Assembly (NCBI GenBank): GCA_937900985.1
Contig: CALCGM010000107.1
Location: 1 to 6,083 of the forward strand
Length of the DNA stretch: 6,083 bases
Direction: 5' to 3'
Source of the DNA: an uncultured Planctomycetaceae bacterium
Lineage (GTDB): Bacteria; Planctomycetota; Planctomycetia; Pirellulales; UBA1268
Shown here one piece after another: positions 1 to 5,445 of the stretch. The first letter of the stretch is position 1, and each line of letters starts with the position of its first letter. Made by a program: the position numbers and the translations under genes. The notes under the pieces are model-generated. The model did not search any database. It was not told where the DNA came from and was given only the letters and a program-made list of their open reading frames with translations.

Positions 1-402
1 CGCAAACAACTGAGCAAACACGACCGCACAAGCGGCCAGTCGGCGGCAGCGGATGAGCGACGATCCCATGCTGTTAACGCTATCCGACACACCCGTCAGC
101 GACAATGGCAAGGCACGGTGTGAGCGACCCCGCCACCCAACCACGCTCGTTGAGTGTCGTGGACCCCACCTTTCGGCCGCGGCATTCAGGGAGAGCTCCG
201 CGGATGGGCGGCTCCCAGACCTGCGCGCCCGCTCAACGAACCGAAAGAACGGTCGCGCCGGCCGCCCTGCGCGTGGGCAAACACCCACAAACCGGCTATC
301 ACCGCCTCTCACCACGCAATCGCCTTGGATCGTGGAGGGAAATACCACCTTCGTGTTCCTCGCAAGAGTCGCCGACGAATCGGAAACTGACTGGGAAAAC
401 TT
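1..402. other. Gene-free upstream stretch, no convincing coding region
   Basis: I find no believable gene here. Plus-strand open frames exist (for example 53-505 and 105-407), but they overlap each other, use rare AGG, AGA, TTA and CTA codons, and give protein sequences with no recognisable family or hydrophobic pattern. No minus-strand frame of useful size crosses the region. Frame 1 is open from the left edge to a TGA at 121-123 and could be the tail of an upstream gene, but nothing in it is recognisable. Several inverted repeats are visible: 147-154 pairs perfectly with 232-239, and inside it 177-182 with 198-203 and 206-210 with 226-230. A separate small hairpin is 273-277 with 284-288. 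Some of these are expected by chance in GC-rich DNA. The stretch may be the 5' part of the sigma-factor promoter region or hold an unrecognised RNA. Confidence 0.5.
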
Positions 403-408
403 TATGAT
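403..408 (+). promoter_or_regulatory. Weak -10-like box before the sigma-factor leader
   Basis: TATGAT matches five of six bases of the sigma-70 -10 consensus, and a start about seven bases downstream would begin the transcript just before the first hairpin at 418. No good -35 box lies at the normal distance, and there is no TG extension. GGAAAC at 382-387 resembles the -35 element of some ECF promoters, which would fit autoregulation by the downstream sigma factor, but I see no matching ECF -10 element. This is a weak call. Confidence 0.25.
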
Positions 409-472
409 GCGGCATTGGGGCCGTGTGAACGGCTCACATGCTTCTTGCCTGCTACCAGGTCTCAGTAGGAGT

Positions 473-505
473 ATGGAATCGGTGCAGTGGAACTGGTGGC
501 CGTGA
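473..505 (+). other. Possible Trp-rich leader peptide frame ending in the terminator stem
   Basis: An ATG at 473 opens a ten-codon frame, MESVQWNWWP, with three Trp codons, two of them adjacent, and a Pro codon directly before the TGA at 503-505. The stop lies in the 5' arm of the terminator hairpin. GGAG at 468-471 is only one base from the ATG, which is too close for an ideal ribosome binding site. A longer in-frame version starts at the ATG at 404 (33 residues), with GGGA seven bases upstream. Clustered codons for one amino acid before an intrinsic terminator are the signature of ribosome-mediated attenuation, and Trp plus a terminal Pro-stop is reminiscent of TnaC-type stalling peptides. 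A sigma factor is an unexpected target for Trp control, so this may be coincidence. Confidence 0.18.
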
Positions 506-533
506 GTCGCTTCAGCGACACACGCTCTTTTTT
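501..533 (+). terminator. Rho-independent terminator-like hairpin before the sigma gene
   Basis: The arms 501-510 and 515-524 form nine base pairs with one A-A mismatch (505/520) and a TTCA loop. The 3' side continues GCTC and then six T residues at 528-533. This is a standard intrinsic terminator layout on the plus strand. No recognisable gene ends just upstream, and the sigma-factor start codon is only 18 bases beyond the T run. It therefore either ends a small RNA or unseen upstream transcript, or acts as a conditional terminator in the leader of the sigma-kinase operon. Confidence 0.6.
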
Positions 534-534
534 C

Positions 535-541
535 GAGAGGG
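535..541 (+). promoter_or_regulatory. Ribosome binding site of the sigma-factor gene
   Basis: GAGAGGG is purine-rich and resembles the Shine-Dalgarno core, ending ten bases before the ATG at 552. It lies directly after the terminator T run, so any RNA that keeps its ribosome binding site must have read through the terminator or started inside it. It supports choosing 552 over the earlier in-frame ATG at 438. Confidence 0.45.
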
Positions 542-551
542 TGCCTTCGTC

Positions 552-1172
552 ATGGCAACGCTTTCAACACGTCATTCGCTGCTGATCCGGCTGCGGGATG
601 CCGCTGGTGGGAGTGGCGGCGGCAACGACCATCACGCTGCAGCCTGGGAGGAGTTTGTGCGGATCTACTCGCCAGAGGTGCTCCGCTGGTGTCGCCGATG
701 CGGTCTGCAGGAAAACGACGCGGCGGACGTCTGCCAGGATGTCCTCGTGCGGTTCTGGAAACAGGCGGCGAAATTTGAATACGATCCATCGCGGCGGTTT
801 CGTGGGTATCTGCGGCAGGTCCTCAATTCCGCGCTCGCAGGCTGGTCGGCCGCTCGCAAGCACGATCGGCCGGCCGCCAGCAGCGGTGCCGAAGGTTTGC
901 TCGAATCGCTGCCGGCCCGCGAAGAACTCTTGCACCGGATCGAGGCTGCCTACGACACCGAACTCTTGGCGATAGCGATGGAAGATGTGAAGCCGCGGGT
1001 CAAGCCACACACCTGGCGGGCGTTTGAACTCTTGGCGGTTGAGCGGAAGTCTGGGAGCGAGGCCGCCGAGGAACTCGGGATCTCGACCGACCTGGTCTAC
1101 GAGGCCCGGCGAAACGTGCAGAAGATGCTCAAGGAGGTCGTCGCTCGGCTGGAAGGCGGAAGTCGCACATGA
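552..1172 (+). CDS. ECF-type RNA polymerase sigma factor (sigma-70 family), kinase-linked planctomycete type
   Basis: This 206-residue protein should direct RNA polymerase to a dedicated promoter set. Region 2 spans about residues 31-100: an AWEEFVRIYSPEVLRW helix, then the acidic stretch QENDAADVCQDVLVRFWK, then FEYDPSRRFRGYLRQVLNS, which is characteristic of planctomycete ECF factors. A short linker (about 103-150) leads to region 4 at about 151-200, with a helix-turn-helix around SEAAEELGISTDLVYEARRNVQKML. The start at 552 fits because MATLSTRHSLLIRLRD matches the usual N terminus of such proteins and a ribosome binding site precedes it. The in-frame ATG at 438 would add residues encoded by the structured leader. 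The stop overlaps the kinase start by four bases (ATGA), implying translational coupling. There is no C-terminal extension and no anti-sigma gene beside it, so the co-encoded kinase is the likely regulator. Promoter targets and exact ECF group cannot be told from the sequence alone. Confidence 0.9.
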   Translation: MATLSTRHSLLIRLRDAAGGSGGGNDHHAAAWEEFVRIYSPEVLRWCRRCGLQENDAADVCQDVLVRFWKQAAKFEYDPSRRFRGYLRQVLNSALAGWSAARKHDRPAASSGAEGLLESLPAREELLHRIEAAYDTELLAIAMEDVKPRVKPHTWRAFELLAVERKSGSEAAEELGISTDLVYEARRNVQKMLKEVVARLEGGSRT

Positions 1173-3712
1173 GGCAGACTGGAAACACAGAGACGGCGAT
1201 CGCTGCTGACCATCTCGGCACCAGCCGAGATCAGCCACATGATGCCGGCGATGGTGACTTCTCAGACAAGGCTTCGACATCCCGCGGATGGACGGTGAGC
1301 GTCTCGAGGCTGCTCGCGCTCGGCGGCCCGCTCGCAAGCAGCATGCAGGCGGTGCAGGAACGGATCGCGGCGTGTCCGCCAACGCTCACGGGCAACGACG
1401 ACATGACCGCCGCGATTCCCCACAGGCTGCCTGTGATTCCCGGCGTGGCGGATCTCGAGCCCCGGGCGCGGGGAGGCATGGGGATCGTCTATCGCGGCCG
1501 CGACGCGGCGCTTCACCGGACTGTTGCCGTCAAGGTACTTCACCCCTCGACCGCAGGCCGCTGGAGCGGCATTGAGCGGGCCAAGCGTGAGGCCGAAGCC
1601 CTCGGCCGCATCAGCCACGCCAACGTGGTCGCGGTGCATGCTGCTGGCGACGTCGAGGGCTCGCCATACCTTGTCATGGAGTGGGTGGATGGCCCGAGCC
1701 TGCACGACCGCATGGAGCAGGGGCTCCCCTCACCGCGTCAGGCCGCCCGCGTTGTGCGGGATCTCGCAGCGGCCGTGGCCGTGGTTCATGATGCGGGCAT
1801 CCTCCACCGCGACATCAAGCCTGGCAACGTGCTTCTGTCGGGGCCGGCCGCCGATGACTGGGATCGGTGCGTTCCAAAGCTTGCCGACTTTGGCCTCGCA
1901 CGGCCCACGGATGGAACCGGCGGGATTACCCAGGATGCCACGGCCCTTGGCACGCCCGCCTACATGGCCCCAGAACAGACCGGGCTTGCCGAGGATCTCG
2001 GCCCAATCGGCCCGGCGGGCGATATTCATGGCCTCGGTGGGCTGCTCTTCGCGCTGGTGACGGGCGTGCCGCCCTACGCGGCGGCTCACGCAACCGCATC
2101 ACTGCACCGGGCAGCCCGTGGCGACATCTCGTGGCCCCCTGCTGCCCGAAAGCTCCCCAGGGATCTGCGGGCCATCATCGAGACGTGCCTGGAGCGGGAA
2201 CCCGCCCGCCGCTACTCGTCGGCAGCCTTGCTCGCGGAAGACCTGCAGCAGTTTGTCGAGGGGCTCCCGGTGCAGGTGCGGCCTGCCTCCCCGCTGCGGC
2301 AACTTGCCAAGGTGGTCCGTCGTCGGCCGGTTCGCTCGGCAGCACTCAGCCTCGCGGCCGTGTTTGCGATCGTTGCACTCGGCGGCGTGATCTACCATGA
2401 GGCAACCGTTGCCGCTGCCCGCGCGCGAATCGAACAAACCGTGCAGCGTGCTGAGACGAATGCCGATGTGGCCGCACACTCAATGGACCGCCTGACCAGC
2501 GACCTGATCGAGAAGCTGGTTCGGCAGAGCAGGCCGGATGACACGGGCCACATCGAGTTTCTCAGGCAAGTCCGTGACGACTTTGTGAACTGGCCGCTGG
2601 GAGACAGCCCCGCCGAGGCGCTCCGCTTTCGAGTCAAGGGCCTCCAACGCGTCGCGCACCTCTTTGCCGAGGTCAGCCACTTCGACGAGGCGCTCATCTG
2701 CACCGGGCTGGCCTTTGCGGCGCTCGACGAGATCGCCGGGCAAGCGGGCCAGGAAGCATGGAGCATGTCAAAACGACTCGAGAGCCTCCATGTGCAGCGG
2801 TTTTTTCTCTACAACCTTCGCCGCATCGACGAGGCGACGGCGTCTGCCCGGCAGTCGATCGCCTTGCTCGAGAGGGCTCCGGCAGACCTTCCCGACCGCG
2901 ACCGCGAACTCGTCCGGGCGACCCTTGACCTCGGCATGTTTTTGCATGAGCAGCAGCAGTCGGACGAGGGAAGCGTGATGATCGAGAAGGCGTTGGCACA
3001 GATGCACGCCCTGCGGCGGGCACGGCCCGATGAAATCTCGCTTGTGCAGCAGGAGGCCCATGCCCTGTACACGGCGCAGCTGTGCGCCTGGAATGCCGAG
3101 CGGTTTGACGACTGCCGTCGCTGGTCGGAGCGGCTGGCAGGGGAGATCTGTGGCTTTGTGGCTCCGCCTCGAGGTGCATCGCTTGCTGCGTCGCAGCGCA
3201 CGTTCTTGACGAAGATGGTCTGCGTGGGTTTCACACGGCTGGCCCAGCTGGCGGAGATGGCCGGCCACATCGACGAGGCGATCGAGTGGACGGAGAAGCA
3301 GCGGCAGGTCTGCCTGGAGCTGCGCGCCCAGCTTCCTGCCGATGCCACCTGCCCGCTCCAGGTCGAGCTGGTTGGTGCCGACCTGAGGCGGGCCGAGTTG
3401 CTCAAGCGGAACGGCCGCAGCACCGAGGCGGACGAGACTTTAGCCCAGGCAGCCACGATGGCTGTCTGCCTTCACGAAGCGGAGCCAGCCGTCTGGGAAC
3501 ATGCCTCGCTTCTGGTGAACGTGTATCAGCAACGGGCCGAGCTCGCGGCGGCTCGCGGCGACGCCGCCGCGGCGGCCGAGGACTACCGCCAAGTGGCTAC
3601 CGTCATGGAGCCATGGATGGCCCATCCCACGTATGGCGCGACGGCAGCGGAACTGATCGCGACTGCTCCGGTTTCGCGACGACCGTCAGTGGCGTCATCC
3701 TTGCAGCCATGA
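1169..3712 (+). CDS. Membrane-anchored Ser/Thr protein kinase (PknB-like) with TPR-like C-terminal region
   Basis: This 847-residue protein has an unrecognised N-terminal extension (1 to about 90), a Hanks-type kinase domain (about 95-365), a Lys/Arg-rich juxtamembrane segment (about 375-389), one membrane span (about 390-409) and a helical region to the end. Kinase residues visible are the ATP-binding Lys122 in VAVKVL, the likely alpha-C Glu141, the catalytic loop HRDIKPGN (213-220, Asp215), DFG (240-242), GTPAYMAPEQ (261-270) and alpha-F Asp285. The kinase therefore looks active. The glycine loop is unusual: RARGGMG (99-105) has Ala where the first Gly of the usual LGxGGMG stands. The C-terminal half has repeated helix-pair signatures such as FDEALICTGLAFAALDEI (505-522), RIDEATASARQSIALLE (552-568) and HIDEAIEWTEK (700-710), consistent with divergent TPRs for protein binding. 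The membrane span suggests the kinase is cytoplasmic and the TPR region on the far side. GGAAG at 1158-1162 supports the start at 1169, in operon with the sigma factor. Its substrate may be that sigma factor, but this is inferred only from linkage. Confidence 0.93.
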   Translation: MRQTGNTETAIAADHLGTSRDQPHDAGDGDFSDKASTSRGWTVSVSRLLALGGPLASSMQAVQERIAACPPTLTGNDDMTAAIPHRLPVIPGVADLEPRARGGMGIVYRGRDAALHRTVAVKVLHPSTAGRWSGIERAKREAEALGRISHANVVAVHAAGDVEGSPYLVMEWVDGPSLHDRMEQGLPSPRQAARVVRDLAAAVAVVHDAGILHRDIKPGNVLLSGPAADDWDRCVPKLADFGLARPTDGTGGITQDATALGTPAYMAPEQTGLAEDLGPIGPAGDIHGLGGLLFALVTGVPPYAAAHATASLHRAARGDISWPPAARKLPRDLRAIIETCLEREPARRYSSAALLAEDLQQFVEGLPVQVRPASPLRQLAKVVRRRPVRSAALSLAAVFAIVALGGVIYHEATVAAARARIEQTVQRAETNADVAAHSMDRLTSDLIEKLVRQSRPDDTGHIEFLRQVRDDFVNWPLGDSPAEALRFRVKGLQRVAHLFAEVSHFDEALICTGLAFAALDEIAGQAGQEAWSMSKRLESLHVQRFFLYNLRRIDEATASARQSIALLERAPADLPDRDRELVRATLDLGMFLHEQQQSDEGSVMIEKALAQMHALRRARPDEISLVQQEAHALYTAQLCAWNAERFDDCRRWSERLAGEICGFVAPPRGASLAASQRTFLTKMVCVGFTRLAQLAEMAGHIDEAIEWTEKQRQVCLELRAQLPADATCPLQVELVGADLRRAELLKRNGRSTEADETLAQAATMAVCLHEAEPAVWEHASLLVNVYQQRAELAAARGDAAAAAEDYRQVATVMEPWMAHPTYGATAAELIATAPVSRRPSVASSLQP
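3541..3576 (+). repeat. Tandem 10-bp duplication and 14-bp palindrome inside the kinase gene
   Basis: GCTCGCGGCG occurs twice in direct tandem (3541-3550 and 3551-3560). Two bases later comes the perfect palindrome GCCGCCGCGGCGGC (3563-3576). Together they encode the Ala-rich stretch LAAARGDAAAAAEDY near the kinase C terminus. The ten-base unit is not a multiple of three, so gain or loss of one copy would shift the frame and change the last roughly 50 residues. Confidence 0.7.
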
Positions 3713-3796
3713 TTGAGGCGATGACCATTCCGCCCTCGCCCTGACCATGCGGCGGCCCACCACAGAGCTGCCGGCGTTGGATGCAAGCCGCCGTCC
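3713..3796. other. Convergent intergenic gap with a weak inverted repeat
   Basis: The kinase and the minus-strand isomerase-like gene end toward each other here, so a bidirectional terminator would be expected. The only clear symmetry is CGGCGGC at 3750-3756 pairing perfectly with GCCGCCG at 3787-3793 across a 30-base loop. No T run follows on either strand, so this is at best a weak or factor-dependent terminator. Confidence 0.25.
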
Positions 3797-4582
3797 TCAG
3801 CCGATCGATCGCAGGAACGCGACGGCGTTTTCGATCTCCTGCCGGGCGGCCACCGGCTCGACCGCGTCGAGCGACAGCCAGCCGTGGTAGGCGTTTTCTT
3901 CCAGGCAGCCGAGCACCTCGGGAAAATCGACCTGGCCGGTGCCCATCACCACCGCCCTGCCCCGGCCGGCAATCGGGCCGGCAACCGCATCGGTGGCATG
4001 CACATAGGCCACGTCATGGCCCATCGCGCGAATCGCCTCGACGGGATCGTGCCGGTGCACCACCAGCAGGCCGGTGGCGATGTCGCACGCAAGCGATCCT
4101 TCAGGCAGCGCGTCGAAAAGTCGTCGCAGGTCGTCGGGGTCAGACCGGCCGGCCTCCACGGCAACCGTCGTGCCCACCCGGTCGCCCCATGAGCCCAGGT
4201 CGGCAAGCACCTCGAGCAGAAGCTTCCACTCCGCAGCCTCGTCAGACACCGGAATCTCGCCAACATGGATCGTCAGCAGCTTGGCCCCGAGGTCGTAGGC
4301 CAGCTGCATCGCCGCCTTGGTGGCGGTCACGCGGGCCTCGAGGGCGGCGGCATCCCCATAGCCACGGCGGGTGGGAAAGCTGACGGCCGACACCCGCAGC
4401 CCAAAGTCGTCGAGCCACTTGCGAATCTGCCGCAGGCCCGAGCTGCTGACCTCGTCGGGCGAAAGCCCATACCGCCCGTCCACCTCCACGCCATCAACGC
4501 CAAGACTGTGGGCAATCTTCAGGCTGTCACGAAAGTGCCGCGAGAGCCCGAGGGCGGAGACGGCCAGACGGTTGGTGAACAT
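3797..4582 (-). CDS. Sugar phosphate isomerase/epimerase-like TIM-barrel protein
   Basis: This 261-residue protein belongs to the xylose-isomerase-like/AP-endonuclease-2 TIM-barrel superfamily, whose members isomerise or epimerise sugars and related compounds using a divalent metal. Visible blocks in order are GVDGVEVDGR (28-37) on an early strand, GLRVSAVSFPTRRGY (61-75), TIHVGEIP (104-111), VAVEAGRSDPDDLRRLFDALP (140-160), the LACDIATGLL segment (164-173), VAYVHATDAVAG (191-202) and MGTGQVDFPEVLGCLEENAYHGWLSLD (213-239). By position, likely metal ligands are Glu143, Asp167 and His195, with Asp239 where the superfamily usually has Glu. The His that often follows the second ligand by three residues is Thr170 here. 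These changes leave catalytic activity and substrate uncertain. It starts at the first Met of the frame; the upstream AAGG is a poor ribosome site. The gene is transcribed divergently from the NIF3-family gene and appears to be a single-gene unit. It is probably cytoplasmic, with no signal peptide or membrane span visible. Confidence 0.85.
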   Translation of the reverse strand: MFTNRLAVSALGLSRHFRDSLKIAHSLGVDGVEVDGRYGLSPDEVSSSGLRQIRKWLDDFGLRVSAVSFPTRRGYGDAAALEARVTATKAAMQLAYDLGAKLLTIHVGEIPVSDEAAEWKLLLEVLADLGSWGDRVGTTVAVEAGRSDPDDLRRLFDALPEGSLACDIATGLLVVHRHDPVEAIRAMGHDVAYVHATDAVAGPIAGRGRAVVMGTGQVDFPEVLGCLEENAYHGWLSLDAVEPVAARQEIENAVAFLRSIG

Positions 4583-4611
4583 GCCTTGCTGGGGCCCCGC
4601 GGTGGGATGAG

Positions 4612-4638
4612 TCGACTTCGGGCACTGGAGTGTACGAT
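4612..4638 (+). promoter_or_regulatory. Candidate promoter of the NIF3-family gene, possibly giving a leaderless mRNA
   Basis: TACGAT at 4633-4638 fits the TAnnnT -10 pattern and is followed by six bases and then the ATG at 4645. Transcription would be expected to start at or next to the A of the start codon. A -35-like TCGACT lies at 4612-4617 with a short 15-base spacer. No Shine-Dalgarno sequence lies at the usual distance from the ATG; GGAG at 4627-4630 is 14 bases away. Together these suggest a leaderless transcript. Confidence 0.35.
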
Positions 4639-4658
4639 TTTGTCATGCCAACACTCAA
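4629..4658 (-). promoter_or_regulatory. Candidate promoter of the isomerase-like gene
   Basis: Read on the minus strand, TTGAGT (plus positions 4653-4658) is a four-of-six -35 match and TACACT (4629-4634) a four-of-six -10 match, separated by 18 bases. Transcription would start near 4621 and give a leader of about 39 bases before the ATG at 4582. The -10 overlaps the opposing -10-like box of the NIF3 gene, so the two promoters could compete for polymerase. Confidence 0.3.
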
Positions 4659-5445
4659 CGACGTGACCGCTGCCCTGCGAAAGATCGCCCCCTTGGAGCT
4701 GGCCGCCAGCTGGGATGCCGTGGGGCTGCTCGTGGGCAGCCGTCGCAGCGGCTGCCAGCGGGTGATGACCTGCCTGACGCTCACCGCGGAGGTGGCCGAC
4801 GAGGCTGCCCGCCAGCAGGCCGACCTCGTCGTCACCCACCATCCGCTCCCCTTCCGGCCCGTCGCCCGCATCACCGACGACACCCCCTACGGCAGGACGC
4901 TGCTCACCCTGCTCTCGGCAGGCGTGGCCGTCTGGAGCTCGCACACCGCCTGGGATTCGGCGGTGGGCGGCATCAACGACCAGCTCGCCACCCTGCTCGG
5001 GCTCGGGAACGTGCGGCCGATCCAGCCGCATCCCGACATGCCGACCGCAGGCACCGGCCGGATGGGCGCGGCGAGCGAAGCGGTGAGCGTTGGCCAGCTC
5101 GCCAGCCGGCTGGCGGCGGCTCTCCGCTGTCCTGGGAGCCACGTCGCAGGAGACGCCAGCCGGCCTGCCGGCACGGTGGGCATCGTCTGCGGCAGCGGCG
5201 GCGAGATGCTTGGGGAGCTGATCGCCGCTGGCTGCGACACGCTCGTGACCGGCGAAGTGCGGCTGCACACCGCAGCGGAAGCGATCGCCTCTGGGCTCGC
5301 CGTGATCGCCGTCGGCCATCATGCCAGCGAACACTTCTCCATGGCCGCGCTTGCCCGCCGGCTCGAGGCGGAGGTTGCGGGCCTCGCCAGCTGGGCCAGC
5401 CGCTGCGAGCGGGATCCGCTTGCCTGGATGCCCGCTGAGGCCTAG
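4645..5445 (+). CDS. NIF3/YbgI-family dinuclear metal center protein
   Basis: This 266-residue protein belongs to the NIF3-like (YbgI, DUF34) family of toroidal hexamers with a two-metal site. The family is often annotated as GTP cyclohydrolase I type 2, but its true role is unsettled. The N-terminal half has LAASWDAVGLLVG (19-31) and VVTHHPLPF (62-70) with metal ligands His65 and His66, then SSHTAWDSAVGGIND (98-112) with ligand Asp104. The C-terminal half has GSGGEMLGELIAAGCDTLVTGE (183-204) and GHHASE (224-229), supplying His225 and Glu229. All five expected ligands are present. The length is close to the short bacterial form without the extra central PII-like domain found in longer members. 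I chose ATG 4645 over GTG 4630 because MPTLNDVTAALRKIAP matches the usual family N terminus and the GTG overlaps the promoter-like box. It is probably cytoplasmic. The next gene lies 107 bases downstream on the same strand with its own promoter-like sequence. Confidence 0.94.
   Translation: MPTLNDVTAALRKIAPLELAASWDAVGLLVGSRRSGCQRVMTCLTLTAEVADEAARQQADLVVTHHPLPFRPVARITDDTPYGRTLLTLLSAGVAVWSSHTAWDSAVGGINDQLATLLGLGNVRPIQPHPDMPTAGTGRMGAASEAVSVGQLASRLAAALRCPGSHVAGDASRPAGTVGIVCGSGGEMLGELIAAGCDTLVTGEVRLHTAAEAIASGLAVIAVGHHASEHFSMAALARRLEAEVAGLASWASRCERDPLAWMPAEA

Larger units (their letters stand above)
418..534 (+). promoter_or_regulatory. Structured leader RNA, possible transcription attenuator of the sigma-kinase operon
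   Basis: Seen in the sequence: hairpin A pairs 418-424 with 429-435 (seven pairs, one G-U) around a GTGA loop, which fits the stable GNRA tetraloop class. Hairpin B pairs 451-458 with 493-500 (eight pairs, one G-U). A terminator-like hairpin pairs 501-510 with 515-524 and is followed by six T residues. Two alternatives compete with these. Segment 422-428 can pair with 434-440, which excludes hairpin A. Segment 430-437 can pair with 502-509 (eight contiguous pairs, one G-U), which would break both hairpin A and the terminator while leaving hairpin B nested between its arms. A505, unpaired in the terminator, is paired in this alternative. The inference is a leader that switches between termination and read-through into the sigma gene. 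It could instead be a free-standing small RNA ending at the terminator. I do not recognise a known riboswitch class. Eight-base complementarity alone is common by chance in GC-rich DNA; the arrangement is what gives it weight. Confidence 0.42.

Noticed and set aside
53..505. 150-residue plus-strand open frame upstream of the sigma factor
   Set aside because: It has no recognisable domain, contains many rare codons, is overlapped by other equally poor frames and ends inside a terminator hairpin. Only its last ten to 33 codons were kept, as a possible leader peptide.
418..534. Leader RNA as SRP RNA, tmRNA or a group II intron domain
   Set aside because: ACCAGGTC and GCCGTGTGA recall parts of SRP RNA and intron domain V respectively, but the SRP GGAA-loop motif, the tmRNA 3' end and the domain V bulge and partner strand are absent.
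438..551. N-terminal extension of the sigma factor from ATG 438
   Set aside because: The added residues come from the hairpin-rich leader and terminator, do not resemble the family, and would bypass the purine-rich site before 552.
564..1382. 272-residue minus-strand frame opposite the sigma factor
   Set aside because: It is an antisense shadow of a clear coding gene in GC-rich DNA, with low-complexity Arg/Pro/Ala content and no domain.
2694..3456. Several minus-strand frames opposite the kinase C-terminal half
   Set aside because: They overlap one another and the well-supported kinase frame, and their sequences are typical high-GC antisense translations.
3781..4383. 200-residue plus-strand frame opposite the isomerase-like gene
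   Set aside because: It is extremely rich in Arg, Pro and Ser with no domain, and lies opposite a good TIM-barrel gene.
4630..4644. GTG at 4630 as start of the NIF3-family gene
   Set aside because: It would add five residues not seen in the family, has no ribosome site and overlaps the candidate -10 box; ATG 4645 fits better.
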